DNA of 54,364 bases from Maccoyibacter intestinihominis (GCF_040096355.1 NZ_JBBMEX010000016.1:1-54364), one strand, 5' to 3'. Shown: positions 15,061-24,780, counted from the stretch's first letter. The notes: generated from the sequence alone by a model not told the origin. Translations and numbers: made by a program.

Positions 15061-16422
15061 TTATTTTCTATCTAAAATTTTATTAAACCGACTAAAGAAC
15101 GTTGAAGTTGTTATTATCGCTGCCAAAATATCACTGATTGGCTCAGCCAAAAATACCGCAAATACTTTATTCTGGATAAAATGCGGTAGGATAAAAATCA
15201 ACGGAATCAACAGAATCAATTTTCTTAAGCAGGCAAGTAATAAACTAACTTTTGCTTGGCCCAATGCCATGAAACTCTGCTGACAAGCAACTTGGAATCC
15301 AAGAGAAAAAATACCTGCCATGTAAATTCTTAACGCCCATGCCGTATACGTGATTAATTCTGTATTATTTGAAAAAATACCTGCAAACATCTTCGGAAAT
15401 AGAAGCATAATCAACCAGAAGCATCCCGTAAAAATTGTACAAACTGTAAATTGAGTAAAAAATGCTTTTTTTACTCGATTTCTATTTCCTGCACCATAGT
15501 TATAGCTCATGATTGGCTGTCCACCCTGACAAATTCCCTGTAATGGTAATGTTGCAAGCTGGCTAACACTGGTAATAATTGTCATAGCCCCTACTGCGAG
15601 ATCTCCGCCATATCTTGACAAACTGGAAGTAAAACTGATAGACAAAATACTTTCCGTAGATAACATGACAAATGTAGATATACCAAGAGCAAGGCATGGT
15701 AAGATGATTTCTTTTTGCAGTTTAAAGTTTTCTTTTTTAAGATGCAGAATCGTCTTCTTTCCTGACAAGAAACGAAGGATCCATATTGCCCCTACAGCCT
15801 GACTCAAAACAGTTGCGAGTGCAGCTCCCTTTACTCCAAGATGAAATACGAAGATAAAAATCGGATCAAGAATGATATTGATTACAGCACCAATCACTGT
15901 TGTCATCATGTTGATCTTCGCAAATCCCTGTGTCGTAATAAATGGATTCATTCCCATCACGATCAAAACAAAAATACTTCCAAGAATATAAATCCTTGAA
16001 TAATCCACGCCATAAGGAAGTGTCTTATCGCTAGCACCAAACATCGTCAGTAACTGTGGCGCAAAAGTAAAGAATATCACCGTCAAAGCTGCGGCCATAA
16101 GCATGAGGATTGCAAAACAATTTCCAAGAATCTTTTCAGCTGTCTTATTATCTTTCTTTCCCATAGAAATCGCTGCACGCGGTGCACCTCCGGATCCTGC
16201 CAGCATGGCGAAGGCATTGATCAGCATGAGAATTGGCGTAAACAATCCAACACCTGTTAATGCTGCGGCACCGACACCTGGAATATGTCCGATATAAATA
16301 CGGTCAACAATATTATATAAAAGGTTGATGATTTGAGCCACAACAGCCGGTATTGCAAGCTGGGCCAAAAGACGTGGTATTTTTTCTGTTTCCATAGCTT
16401 GTGCGTTTGACTTACTGTTCAT
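15061..16422 (-). CDS. MATE-family multidrug efflux transporter
   Basis: The 453-residue protein has about 12 membrane segments in two similar halves. The N-terminal PRLLAQLAIPAVVAQIINLLYNIVDRIYIGH is the typical MATE entry motif, and the second half contains the matching LPLQGICQGGQPIMSYNYGAGN motif. It likely exports cationic compounds using a Na+ or H+ gradient. The start at 16422 has an AGGAGA site 10 bp upstream. It is the last gene of the probable operon that begins with the PLD protein at 21291. Confidence 0.92.
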   Translation of the reverse strand: MNSKSNAQAMETEKIPRLLAQLAIPAVVAQIINLLYNIVDRIYIGHIPGVGAAALTGVGLFTPILMLINAFAMLAGSGGAPRAAISMGKKDNKTAEKILGNCFAILMLMAAALTVIFFTFAPQLLTMFGASDKTLPYGVDYSRIYILGSIFVLIVMGMNPFITTQGFAKINMMTTVIGAVINIILDPIFIFVFHLGVKGAALATVLSQAVGAIWILRFLSGKKTILHLKKENFKLQKEIILPCLALGISTFVMLSTESILSISFTSSLSRYGGDLAVGAMTIITSVSQLATLPLQGICQGGQPIMSYNYGAGNRNRVKKAFFTQFTVCTIFTGCFWLIMLLFPKMFAGIFSNNTELITYTAWALRIYMAGIFSLGFQVACQQSFMALGQAKVSLLLACLRKLILLIPLIFILPHFIQNKVFAVFLAEPISDILAAIITTSTFFSRFNKILDRK

Positions 16423-16472
16423 GTCTGTGTTCTCCTAAATATTATCTAGTCATCTCAATATAATCAAATTGC

Positions 16473-17045
16473 TTATGCAGTCTCTCCCCTAAGTGTTCTG
16501 GTATTCTTGATAATGTACAAAACAACTGATACAACCATCATTATAGCACACAAACCAATTAACAGATCTGACACCATTGGTGTAATGTGGAACCATATAA
16601 TATGCACAGCCACAGTTCCATATAATAAAAAGGTTACTATTTTTCCATGCCAGTCTGCACCATGCACTTTTCCTGTTTTTCGTATCACAAGGCATCCACT
16701 AATCGCCATATAAAGTTCCTTAACTGCCATTATAACGATCAACGGGAGCATATGTGGAAAGCGAGTAAACGAGCAAATCAACATTGCTGCCTGTGTCAGC
16801 TTATCGGCAACCGGATCGAGAATCTTTCCTAGATTGCTAATCATATGAAATCTTCTTGCAATATATCCATCAGCGAGATCCGTAAGACCGGATAGCAATA
16901 AGATTTCTCCTGCTAACAAAGGATTTTCCTTTACACAATAACTCCATATAATTACTGGAATCAGACAAAACCGAAAAAAAGAAAGTAAATTGGGTACTGT
17001 AATAATTCTATTCAAATTTTCTTTCTGACTTCCTTCACTCTGCAT
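16473..17045 (-). CDS. CDP-alcohol phosphatidyltransferase (PgsA-like)
   Basis: The 190-residue membrane enzyme carries the family motif DG-X2-AR-X8-G-X3-D-X3-D (DGYIARRF, then GKILDPVADK) at about residues 58-81 and several membrane helices. The usual reaction is CDP-diacylglycerol plus glycerol-3-phosphate or a similar alcohol to a phospholipid precursor and CMP. Size and motif resemble phosphatidylglycerophosphate synthase, but substrate cannot be fixed from sequence. Its start overlaps the FUSC gene by 11 bp. With two PLD/cardiolipin synthase genes nearby it points to membrane lipid remodelling. Confidence 0.85.
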   Translation of the reverse strand: MQSEGSQKENLNRIITVPNLLSFFRFCLIPVIIWSYCVKENPLLAGEILLLSGLTDLADGYIARRFHMISNLGKILDPVADKLTQAAMLICSFTRFPHMLPLIVIMAVKELYMAISGCLVIRKTGKVHGADWHGKIVTFLLYGTVAVHIIWFHITPMVSDLLIGLCAIMMVVSVVLYIIKNTRTLRGETA

Positions 17046-18099
17046 GTACAGTCACATCACTTTCCTTTTGTTTTGACATAAACCAATAAAATACAGCACA
17101 AAATGCCAATGCAAATACAACACCAAAAACATTCTGAATCACTCTAAGACTAACTGCTCCTTTTAATCCATAACTTTCCGCAGCAATTGCGAGAGCGCCA
17201 AAGGTATTAAATACAGCCTGCCAGCCGTATTGCGCTGAAAATCCTACACCAATTCCACCAAGAATTCCTATATAAGCATAGATGGATGATGGAAGCAGAA
17301 AATATAATACGGTGAAGCATATAACACCTACAATATTTCCGACAATCCTTTTACGGACTCTGTATTGCATGTCTTCCACAAACGGCAAAATTGCTGACAT
17401 AGCTGCAATACCTGCCCACATTGCACGTGGCATATTGCAAAGTTCTGCAATGCAAAGGACAATTGGTACACATATAATCTGGCATAACTGCCATTTTGTT
17501 CTCGATGAAGTGATATCAAATTCCTGGATTAGATCTTTCAAATTTCTTTTAAAAGTTCTATTTTTATGATTTCGATAAAATACAAAACAGGTAAGAACTG
17601 CGCCTAAAGCCATTCCGACTAATCGCATCTGATAGCTTTTTCCCGTAACATCATAACCATATAGCAGTAGATACCCAAGAACCAATGTAGATTGGTTAAA
17701 CATGAATGGATTATGACATCCAAAAAATATCAACACTGCCAGTGCAGCAATATTTAACAGCATTCCCAGTACCGGTGAAAGCTGATTTGCAAGATGCGGA
17801 CATACGACCATTATTACAAAGAACATAGCCAAAAGCATCGTAGATTGTCCAGTGTGGATTCCCAAATCCGCATTTCGAAATACCATAAGACATAATAAAA
17901 CTACCACACCAACAATACTGTTTTCATTTCCAAACAGGATGCTGAAAACAGTAACAAATAAAAAACAAAAAACCATTGTAACAGCTATCTTAATCAGATA
18001 TACCAGTATATGATACATTTTTTCTTTCGTGGTTTCACTCTTTTTCAACAGGTTTTTCGATCCTGCCTGATTTAACTGTAATTCCTGATAAAATGTCAT
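17035..18099 (-). CDS. FUSC-family membrane protein
   Basis: The 354-residue protein has two sets of hydrophobic segments (about 30-190 and 215-340), with the repeated pattern of the FUSC/aromatic acid exporter superfamily (SQYGWQAVFNTFGALAIAAESYG near the second bundle). A short cytoplasmic N-terminus precedes the first helix. Members export aromatic or fatty acids, but the substrate here is unknown. It follows the histidine kinase stop by 23 bp with a GGGAGG site and overlaps the next gene, so it belongs to the same operon. Confidence 0.75.
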   Translation of the reverse strand: MTFYQELQLNQAGSKNLLKKSETTKEKMYHILVYLIKIAVTMVFCFLFVTVFSILFGNENSIVGVVVLLCLMVFRNADLGIHTGQSTMLLAMFFVIMVVCPHLANQLSPVLGMLLNIAALAVLIFFGCHNPFMFNQSTLVLGYLLLYGYDVTGKSYQMRLVGMALGAVLTCFVFYRNHKNRTFKRNLKDLIQEFDITSSRTKWQLCQIICVPIVLCIAELCNMPRAMWAGIAAMSAILPFVEDMQYRVRKRIVGNIVGVICFTVLYFLLPSSIYAYIGILGGIGVGFSAQYGWQAVFNTFGALAIAAESYGLKGAVSLRVIQNVFGVVFALAFCAVFYWFMSKQKESDVTVHAE

Positions 18100-18122
18100 A
18101 TAAATCCTCCCATCTTCTACTT

Positions 18123-19169
18123 TTATATTATATTCTCATTTGTCTGTATCGGAAGTTCTACAACAAATCTACATCCGCCATATTCCCGGTTTTCTGCTTT
18201 GATCGTTCCTCCCGCACTATCTACAATCCGCTTTACAAGTGCAAGACCAAGACCGTTTCCTTCTGCCTTATGAGAACCATCTACCTGATAAAACTTGTCG
18301 AATATTCTAGTCTTTACATCTTCCTCGATTCCTGGTCCTTCATCCTCCACAATGAACTTCACAGAATTCTTTTCCTGTTTCAGAAACATCGTAATTGTTC
18401 CCTTTGCCGGACTAAACTTGATTGCATTATCTAAAAGATTCATCCAGATATGCATAAGAAGTCCTTCATTTCCAGTATATTTGACTTCCTCCAATTCTAC
18501 CTGGAAGCCAATTTCTTTTTCTGTCCATTTTGATTCCAAAGAAAGAAATGCCTGACGAATCTGTTCATCCAGTCGATATTTCGTTTTTTTCATTGGTATA
18601 TTCTGATTCTCCAATTTAGACAACAACAAAATATTTCCAACCAACCCAGAAAGCCTCTTCGTGTTAAATAAGATTTTTTCTACATATCCCTCTTGCTCCT
18701 GCGATAATTCTTCTCCCTGAAGAAGCATTGTATAACCTTCAATGGCATTGATAGGGGTCTTAAACTCATGAGAAACATTAGATACGAAATCCATCTGCAG
18801 CACTTCTGTTGCACGAAGCTCTTTTGTCATCACGTTGAAACTTTGGTAGGATTCACCAACCTCTGCTATACGACTGTTCGTTTCCAAATGCTGTTCAAAA
18901 TCTCCTTGAGAAACTTCCTTCATTGCTTTACTGAGTCTGGTAATTGGCTCCAGTAACTTTGCATTAATAAAAGAAGTAATGAGCCCTGCGATCAGTGTAT
19001 TAAAAATCAAAAGCCAGCCAAGCACAGGTATACTCCCCGGTAGCTTAAAGAAATGATTTAAAAATGCAAATAATAAAGCAGATATCACTGTTGAAAATAC
19101 GAGAGACAGCCAGATTGCACCAGTCAGACAGGATCGGATCCGCAATCCTTTTTCTTTCTTTTGTTCCAT
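18123..19169 (-). CDS. two-component sensor histidine kinase (HAMP-HisKA-HATPase)
   Basis: The 348-residue kinase has two membrane segments (about 14-36 and 43-66) with almost no external loop, a HAMP domain (LLEPITRLSKAMKEVSQGDF), and the H box FVSNVSHEFKTPINAI. It also has the N box WMNLLDNAIKFSP and G boxes VEDEGPGIEE and GNGLGLALVKRIV. The tiny sensing loop suggests it senses an intramembrane signal or works with a membrane partner such as the neighbouring transporter. Its ATG overlaps the regulator stop by one base (TAATG). Confidence 0.92.
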   Translation of the reverse strand: MEQKKEKGLRIRSCLTGAIWLSLVFSTVISALLFAFLNHFFKLPGSIPVLGWLLIFNTLIAGLITSFINAKLLEPITRLSKAMKEVSQGDFEQHLETNSRIAEVGESYQSFNVMTKELRATEVLQMDFVSNVSHEFKTPINAIEGYTMLLQGEELSQEQEGYVEKILFNTKRLSGLVGNILLLSKLENQNIPMKKTKYRLDEQIRQAFLSLESKWTEKEIGFQVELEEVKYTGNEGLLMHIWMNLLDNAIKFSPAKGTITMFLKQEKNSVKFIVEDEGPGIEEDVKTRIFDKFYQVDGSHKAEGNGLGLALVKRIVDSAGGTIKAENREYGGCRFVVELPIQTNENII

Positions 19170-19840
19170 TATTTTTTCACCACCTTGTATCCAATTCCAC
19201 GCATTGTTACGATTTCAAAATCAGGGTTATCTTTCAAACGCTCTCTGATTCTTCCTATATGTACCTCTATCGTATGTGGGTCTGCCTCCGTCTCGTATCC
19301 CCATACTTCATCCATCAACTGTTGTTTTGTAAATGTTCTGCCTGGCGAAGCTGCAAGCTTATATAAAAGCAGGAATTCTTTTTTAGGCAAAACAAGACTT
19401 TCCTTATCAGTTGTAACCGTCATTGCATCATAATCAAACTCTGTTGAACCGATCACAATTTTGTGTTCATTCAGTATCTGTGCACGGCGAAGCAGTGCTC
19501 CGACTCTTAAAACCATTTCATTCACATTTACCGGTTTTACCATATAATCGTCACTTCCCGAAAGAAATCCCTGGCGCATATCATCAAAGGAACCTTTCGC
19601 AGTGATCATAAGCACTGGTATCTGATATCCTGCTGAACGAAGTTCTGACACCAGTTCATAGCCATCCATAACCGGCATCATAATATCAGAAATGATCAGA
19701 TCAATATATTCCTTATCCAATACTTCTAATGCCTGTGCTCCATCCGATGCACTTTTGACCTGATATCCATTCTTCTCAAGCACTTTTTGGAATAGCTGGC
19801 TTAATTCTTTATCATCTTCTACAATCAATATTTGAAACAC
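19169..19840 (-). CDS. OmpR/PhoB-family response regulator
   Basis: The 223-residue regulator begins with FQILIVEDDKELSQLF. The receiver has phospho-acceptor Asp in LIISDIMMPVMDG and a conserved Lys in YMVKP. A winged-helix domain follows, with LTKKEFLLLYKL-type and GYETEADPHTIEVHIGRIRERL motifs and C-terminal RGIGYKV. The start is set as GTG at 19840, with GGAGG 9 bp upstream; the in-frame ATG at 19879 would lie inside the preceding PLD gene. Paired 11-bp direct repeats upstream of the operon (21338-21359) are its probable binding site. Confidence 0.92.
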   Translation of the reverse strand: MFQILIVEDDKELSQLFQKVLEKNGYQVKSASDGAQALEVLDKEYIDLIISDIMMPVMDGYELVSELRSAGYQIPVLMITAKGSFDDMRQGFLSGSDDYMVKPVNVNEMVLRVGALLRRAQILNEHKIVIGSTEFDYDAMTVTTDKESLVLPKKEFLLLYKLAASPGRTFTKQQLMDEVWGYETEADPHTIEVHIGRIRERLKDNPDFEIVTMRGIGYKVVKK

Positions 19841-19857
19841 GTTTTCCTTCCTCCTTA

Positions 19858-21291
19858 TTAAAACAGATACCTTGCCCATCCAAGCAGATGCTGTACCAAA
19901 AATATTTTTCTCTGACGTTTCTTTGTTAATTCGATTGGCTCTACATGATATGGATCACGATAGGTTCCATCTTCCAATACCTGGCGGGACACTCTTTCAT
20001 ATTCCATCATGCCCTCTTCCAACTGTTTATTAATATCTTTACTGCGAATTACAAGCATCAGTTCCGTATCCAGATATGCACTTCTCATGTCCATATTAAA
20101 GGAACCGATTACAGACAGATCATCGTCAATCAGAATACTTTTTCCGTGGTATGAATAACCGCCTTCATATTCCCAGATATTAATTCCTGTACTTAAGATT
20201 CTATTTCTGTTTTTCGCATAATCGGCAGCCCCAAATGGATTCCCATTATTCGCAACTGAATTTGTCATGATAGAAAAATCTGAAATGTTCTCTGCAATCT
20301 CCTCCCATGTATTATACATCATATCATTACAGATAATATATGGCGTGTGGATCTTCACACGATTTTTTGCATTTTTCATCAATTCTCCCAACTGATACCA
20401 CACTACTGGTTCTTTGGAACCTGTGTGAATAGGATTTGACACTAATGCAATCTTTTCTGTCTCAAAAGTTTCGTCCGTGTAATCGGTATCGCAGATTCTT
20501 TCCTTATTCTCTTCAAAATATTTCTGATAGCCGTTCTGCAGCTCTAAAACTGCGTTCTTTACAGATTTTCTATTTGCCAGTTTTTTATTGTCATGAAAAT
20601 AACCACTGTCTTCTTGTTCCCATATCGTTTCAAAATACTCTAACAACTGGTTAACTGAATTTTCTTTCTCAGGTTCATCGCAAACCACTAACACGTCTCT
20701 GTCATAGTTCTTATGTCCCGGAAAATCACCCAGGAAATAATTGTATGTATTTCTTCCTCCAAGAATATATCTCTTTCCATCTGCAATCAAATATTTATCA
20801 TGCATTCTACCCATCATCTTCCATGGTTTCAACGGATTGGCCTTATTATATAGTTTAATTTCAACATTCTCATGGGAAGATAATCCATAGAAATACGGAT
20901 TTCCTTCCATATCAATCCAGCTCTCCATTCCATCTACTAACAGACGAATATGTACACCTCTGTCTGCCGCATCATGCAGTGCTCCTAAAATCAATTTTCC
21001 ACTTTCATCGGATTGAAATGCAAAAGTAGAAAGAATAATTTCCTTTTTTGCATTCTTGATCAAACGCACTCTTTGTAAAAGCGCTTCTGGATTCTTTTCT
21101 ATGATTACTGCCCGTTCTGTATTTTCACTGCATTCGTTCCATAACCCATTTTTTGTTTCTTTTTTGGTTGTATTGGACACTTCCGGCTGCTTTTTATATG
21201 CAACGCAGATTCCGAGCAATTCATAAAAAGCCACACATAAAAAAATTGCCAGTATAACAAGAAGGATTTTACATATTTTATACTTTTTCAT
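19858..21291 (-). CDS. membrane-anchored phospholipase D / cardiolipin synthase-like protein
   Basis: The 477-residue protein has an N-terminal membrane anchor (about 7-31) and two HKD motifs: MHDKYLIADGKRYILGGRN and YHGKSILIDDDLSVIGSFNMD, each with the trailing GGRN or GSxN. Two HKD sites make a complete PLD active site. It may act as a cardiolipin synthase or phospholipase at the outer membrane face; it lacks the two-helix N-terminus of ClsA. It is the first gene of a six-gene operon whose promoter has OmpR-type direct repeats. Confidence 0.85.
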   Translation of the reverse strand: MKKYKICKILLVILAIFLCVAFYELLGICVAYKKQPEVSNTTKKETKNGLWNECSENTERAVIIEKNPEALLQRVRLIKNAKKEIILSTFAFQSDESGKLILGALHDAADRGVHIRLLVDGMESWIDMEGNPYFYGLSSHENVEIKLYNKANPLKPWKMMGRMHDKYLIADGKRYILGGRNTYNYFLGDFPGHKNYDRDVLVVCDEPEKENSVNQLLEYFETIWEQEDSGYFHDNKKLANRKSVKNAVLELQNGYQKYFEENKERICDTDYTDETFETEKIALVSNPIHTGSKEPVVWYQLGELMKNAKNRVKIHTPYIICNDMMYNTWEEIAENISDFSIMTNSVANNGNPFGAADYAKNRNRILSTGINIWEYEGGYSYHGKSILIDDDLSVIGSFNMDMRSAYLDTELMLVIRSKDINKQLEEGMMEYERVSRQVLEDGTYRDPYHVEPIELTKKRQRKIFLVQHLLGWARYLF

Positions 21292-21322
21292 TGTACATCA
21301 CCTGATTTCTTTTTATTTCATA

Positions 21323-21359
21323 CTTATACAATACAAAGTCAATCTCAATTTAACCTCAA
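21323..21359 (-). promoter_or_regulatory. promoter with 11-bp direct repeats for an OmpR-type regulator
   Basis: On the minus strand two adjoining 11-bp units, TTGAGGTTAAA (21349-21359) and TTGAGATTGAC (21338-21348), lie 9 bp upstream of a -10 TATAAG (21323-21328). They occupy the -35 position. PhoB/OmpR proteins bind as head-to-tail dimers to 11-bp repeats with just this placement. Confidence 0.55.
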
Positions 21360-21420
21360 CAAGGTTTGTTTTTTCATCCATGCAAAATCTTCTTTGTACA
21401 ACAGACTGTTAGATATAGCA

Positions 21421-21479
21421 AAAACGGCCTTTCAAAAACAGTTAACTTCTAAATCAACTGTTTTTTGAAAGGTCGTTTC
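21421..21479. terminator. long hairpin terminator between the cls and PLD units
   Basis: Arms of about 21 bp (21422-21443 and 21456-21478) with one mismatch and one bulge enclose a 12-nt loop. T-rich ends on both strands make it a probable bidirectional terminator. On the minus strand it ends the BSH-SAS-cls unit. Confidence 0.7.
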
Positions 21480-21488
21480 ATCAGATTC

Positions 21489-23048
21489 TTATAGCAATCC
21501 AGCAAATAATCTCATAAATAATTGTCCTAGTCGCAAATATGCACTTCGTCCGGTTTGATATTGGTCTGTCACATCACGACATTCTCCCATCGTTCTTATC
21601 AGATCATTCTTTATTTCCACAACTGCCTGACAATCTGCCATAAAACAGCCGTTTTCAAAATGGTGATATAAACTTCGATAATCCAGATTAATTGTTCCAC
21701 AAGTTGCCATACAGTCATCTGCCACACTCATTTTTGCATGACAGAAACCAGGAGTCCACTCATAAACACGAACACCATGTTTAACTAATCCATGATAAAA
21801 AGAACGCGTTATATTATAAATGAATTTTTTATCAGGGATACCAGGTGTGATAATTCTTACGTCTACCCCTCGCTTAGCAGCCAGACATAACGCATGCGTC
21901 ATTTCATCTGTTATGATTAGATATGGAGTCATAAACCAACAATATTTTTCAGCTTTATTTATCATACTGATATAAACTTCTTCTCCTACCTGCTCATTAT
22001 CCATAGGGCTGTCTGCATAAGGTTGAACAAACCCAGTTTGCTGTGCCGCATAATCATAGTGGAAAAGGTATTTACTAAAATCAGGATCATTAGCATCCTT
22101 AGCACTTACTGCATTCCACATTTCCAAAAATGTCACCGTAAGCGACTGAACAGCATCTCCTTCTAAACGAATACCTGTATCTTTCCACTGTCCATACGGG
22201 TGTGTGTAATTAAAATATTCGTTTGCTAGATTATATCCACCTGTAAATCCGACTTTTCCATCAATAACTGTTATTTTTCTATGATCACGATTGTTCAAAA
22301 ACAGATTTAAACCTGGCATAAACGGATTGAATACACGACAATGAATTCCTATTGCCTCCATCTTTTTCACAAAATCTGTGTTAATAAAGCCTATAGAACC
22401 CATATCATCGTAGAATACTCTAACTTCCACACCTGCTTTTACTCGCTCTTCCAGAACATCTTGAATCTTATGCCATGCTTCAGCGTCTTCTATCGCATGA
22501 TATTCCATAAAGATAAACTTCTGTGCTTTCTCCAAATCCTTAAGCTGTGCCTCTAATCCTTTCACTGCTTCATCAAAATACACAATATCCGTATTCTGAT
22601 AGATTGGATACTGCGAATTTCTTTGTATGTAACTTGCTATATTTCCTGCTTTCGGAATTGTTTCTTTTATTCTGCTTAAACACTCCTGATTATCGGAAAG
22701 CATTGGTAACAATTTGCTATCAATTTCTGCATATCGCTCACGCATTTTATGTGTGCCACCATTCAAACCAATCAATAAATATAGGCCTACACCCATAATT
22801 GGGAAAATTAAAATTAATATAACCCAAGGCATTTTCATGGAAGATGTCTTATCTGATGCATACAATCTCAAAACTAAAATTCCACTTAAAATCCTTGTAA
22901 ATAGATTTATGATTTCTGCATATTCATTTAAGCATGTTACAATAGTAATAATAAAAACTACTTCTAGAAGAATGCAGATTATGGAAAAACACAATCGTTT
23001 TACTCCGTTTTTTGTTTTCGCTTTTCCTTCTAAAGTATCTTGTTTCAT
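21489..23048 (-). CDS. cls: cardiolipin synthase
   Basis: The 519-residue enzyme has two N-terminal membrane helices (about 18-38 and 70-92), then two HKD motifs: NRDHRKITVIDGKVGFTGG and CHAKMSVADDCMATCGTINLD, with the family's NLDYRS ending. It joins two phosphatidylglycerol molecules into cardiolipin and glycerol at the membrane. The start is the ATG at 23048, after an AAAGG site; the frame's upstream TTG at 23072 contains that site. It lies 36 bp downstream of the alarmone synthetase and about 700 bp downstream of the bile salt hydrolase on the same strand, so it is probably the last gene of that operon. Confidence 0.93.
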   Translation of the reverse strand: MKQDTLEGKAKTKNGVKRLCFSIICILLEVVFIITIVTCLNEYAEIINLFTRILSGILVLRLYASDKTSSMKMPWVILILIFPIMGVGLYLLIGLNGGTHKMRERYAEIDSKLLPMLSDNQECLSRIKETIPKAGNIASYIQRNSQYPIYQNTDIVYFDEAVKGLEAQLKDLEKAQKFIFMEYHAIEDAEAWHKIQDVLEERVKAGVEVRVFYDDMGSIGFINTDFVKKMEAIGIHCRVFNPFMPGLNLFLNNRDHRKITVIDGKVGFTGGYNLANEYFNYTHPYGQWKDTGIRLEGDAVQSLTVTFLEMWNAVSAKDANDPDFSKYLFHYDYAAQQTGFVQPYADSPMDNEQVGEEVYISMINKAEKYCWFMTPYLIITDEMTHALCLAAKRGVDVRIITPGIPDKKFIYNITRSFYHGLVKHGVRVYEWTPGFCHAKMSVADDCMATCGTINLDYRSLYHHFENGCFMADCQAVVEIKNDLIRTMGECRDVTDQYQTGRSAYLRLGQLFMRLFAGLL

Positions 23049-23084
23049 ATATATTCCAACCTTTCTACTCAATCAAATTTCTGC

Positions 23085-23765
23085 TTAAATTTCGTGGAAC
23101 ATACCAATTTTGTCTTTTATTCTCTGCATTTCATTATCTGCTTCAATGACAACTCTTGCAGAATGAAGTAATTCTTCACTGATCTCTTCATATCCAGGCA
23201 TTTCTTCAATGCCTTTTTTATAACCAAGCTGATGTTCCAACGTTGCCCAGAAATCCATACCATTGGTTCGAATCTGTAATTCTACACGCATAGGTGTTTT
23301 ACCCTTAGCAAAAAATACTGGTATTTCAACAATCATATGATAGCTTCGATAACCATTCGATTTTGGATTTTTTATATAATCTTTTATTTCAATAACTTTA
23401 ATATCATCCTGTTGGGTAATCAAATCTGATATCATATAAATATCGTCAATAAACGCACAAACTATTCTAACGCCTGCTACATCATTGAGATATGTCTGTA
23501 TATTTTCTGTTGTAAATTCATATCCCATCTTCTGCAGTTTATCGTAAATACTATTGGGCTGCTTAATTCTTGTTTTTATAAAAGAAATAGGATTTCGATT
23601 GTTCTCAACTGAAAATTCATCATCCAAAACCTCAAGTTTAGTTTGTATCTCCCGAATAGCACAACGATACATCATCATTAAATTATAAAATTTTGTAGCA
23701 TTATTTAAAAACTGTAGTGATTCCGGACTGTTCATCCTGAGTTTTTTTACTTCATCTTTTGTCAT
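23085..23765 (-). CDS. small alarmone synthetase, (p)ppGpp synthetase (RelQ/YjbM-like)
   Basis: The 226-residue protein contains only the RelA/SpoT synthetase domain: IKTRIKQPNSIYDKL (ATP site), DVAGVRIVCAFIDDIY, NPKSNGYRSYHMIVEIP and VELQIRTNGMDFWATLEHQLGYK (GTP and catalytic Glu region). No HD hydrolase or TGS/ACT domains are present, as in RelQ/RelP. It makes (p)ppGpp under envelope or other stress. The ATG at 23765 follows GAAAGGAAAG; an upstream TTG at 23798 is not supported. It is 37 bp behind the bile salt hydrolase and 36 bp before cls, an unusual stress grouping. Confidence 0.92.
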   Translation of the reverse strand: MTKDEVKKLRMNSPESLQFLNNATKFYNLMMMYRCAIREIQTKLEVLDDEFSVENNRNPISFIKTRIKQPNSIYDKLQKMGYEFTTENIQTYLNDVAGVRIVCAFIDDIYMISDLITQQDDIKVIEIKDYIKNPKSNGYRSYHMIVEIPVFFAKGKTPMRVELQIRTNGMDFWATLEHQLGYKKGIEEMPGYEEISEELLHSARVVIEADNEMQRIKDKIGMFHEI

Positions 23766-23802
23766 GGAACTTTCCTTTCTACCCATCCCTGATTTCAAAA
23801 CA

Positions 23803-24780
23803 TTATTTATTTTGATAGTTGATTCGTTCTCCTTGAATTACTGGATAACAAATCATTTTATCACTATCCAGATTTTCTACATGCATATCTACTGCACTGA
23901 TCTGATGGTTTTCATAAGTATTGTAATAATAAATACCTTTTGTAACATTACAACACGACGTATACAATGTGATTTCATATTTTCCATCCGCTACTTCGCA
24001 ACATCCTCGTTGCTGATCCACAGATCCGAGAATGTGGAAGAATTGGCTAACGCTTTCTTCCTCTGATTCACCTGAAATTGCATTTACCTTTGTAAAAGCT
24101 ACACGTACAAAGCGTGAGGAAGATGAGAGATCTCCCGGAAGACCTAATCCTCCCATACCTCTACTATATGCATCAAGAGCCAAATTTTCGCAGAAAGTAT
24201 TTCTGGGCTGTTTAGGAGATAAATACATATAATTATTTAGTTGAAACATCTGCTGTGGAAATGGCGGATTATTCGTAAGCACTCCTACTGGATTGTCATA
24301 AATATGCAAACCATCTGACATAGATTCTACCGTAATTGACTCATTCTCATCAGAAATGATCCAGTGTAATTGTGCTAATGGTAATTGCTCGCTGAAAGGA
24401 GTATTAACAATATTAATTCGTTCAAGAAGCTCGCGAACTTCAACTAAAGAAGAACACTGACTTAAAATCCACGGAATAAATTCAAACTGTGCAATATTTT
24501 CCACATCTGGCTTAATCGCGGCATAAACAGCATTTCCGACAAAATTCAGTCCTGCCATTGCCACTCCTTTTTCATTCATAGCATCATAATACAAAGGATA
24601 ATCTTCTGCAACATGAGCCATTCCAATAATTGCATAATGATTTTTCATATCGCCAACATGGCGAAAATTAAACGCATAATTACGTGGTGTAATTACTATC
24701 TGATCACCATAAGAGAATTCATAATCGAGGGTTCGTCCAAAGTAAAAATCTTTTGTTTTATAAGTTGCTGCTGTACACAT
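23803..24780 (-). CDS. bsh: bile salt hydrolase / choloylglycine hydrolase family (Ntn hydrolase)
   Basis: The 325-residue enzyme starts MCTAATY, so removal of Met exposes the nucleophile Cys2. Other active-site positions fit: Arg16 and Asp19 (FGRTLDYE), Asn79 (MAGLNF), Asn171 (VLTNNPPF) and Arg223 (SSSSRFVRVAF). The MAGLNF and GGLGLPGDLSSSSRF motifs are those of true bile salt hydrolases more than of penicillin V acylases. It cleaves glycine or taurine from conjugated bile acids in the cytoplasm. An extended -10 promoter and AGGAGG site lie upstream. The close downstream alarmone synthetase and cardiolipin synthase suggest a bile-stress operon. Confidence 0.92.
   Translation of the reverse strand: MCTAATYKTKDFYFGRTLDYEFSYGDQIVITPRNYAFNFRHVGDMKNHYAIIGMAHVAEDYPLYYDAMNEKGVAMAGLNFVGNAVYAAIKPDVENIAQFEFIPWILSQCSSLVEVRELLERINIVNTPFSEQLPLAQLHWIISDENESITVESMSDGLHIYDNPVGVLTNNPPFPQQMFQLNNYMYLSPKQPRNTFCENLALDAYSRGMGGLGLPGDLSSSSRFVRVAFTKVNAISGESEEESVSQFFHILGSVDQQRGCCEVADGKYEITLYTSCCNVTKGIYYYNTYENHQISAVDMHVENLDSDKMICYPVIQGERINYQNK

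Noticed and set aside
19841..19879. Longer N-terminus for the OmpR-type regulator (ATG at 19879)
   Set aside because: It would overlap the PLD gene and the extra residues do not belong to the receiver fold; the GTG at 19840 has a strong GGAGG.
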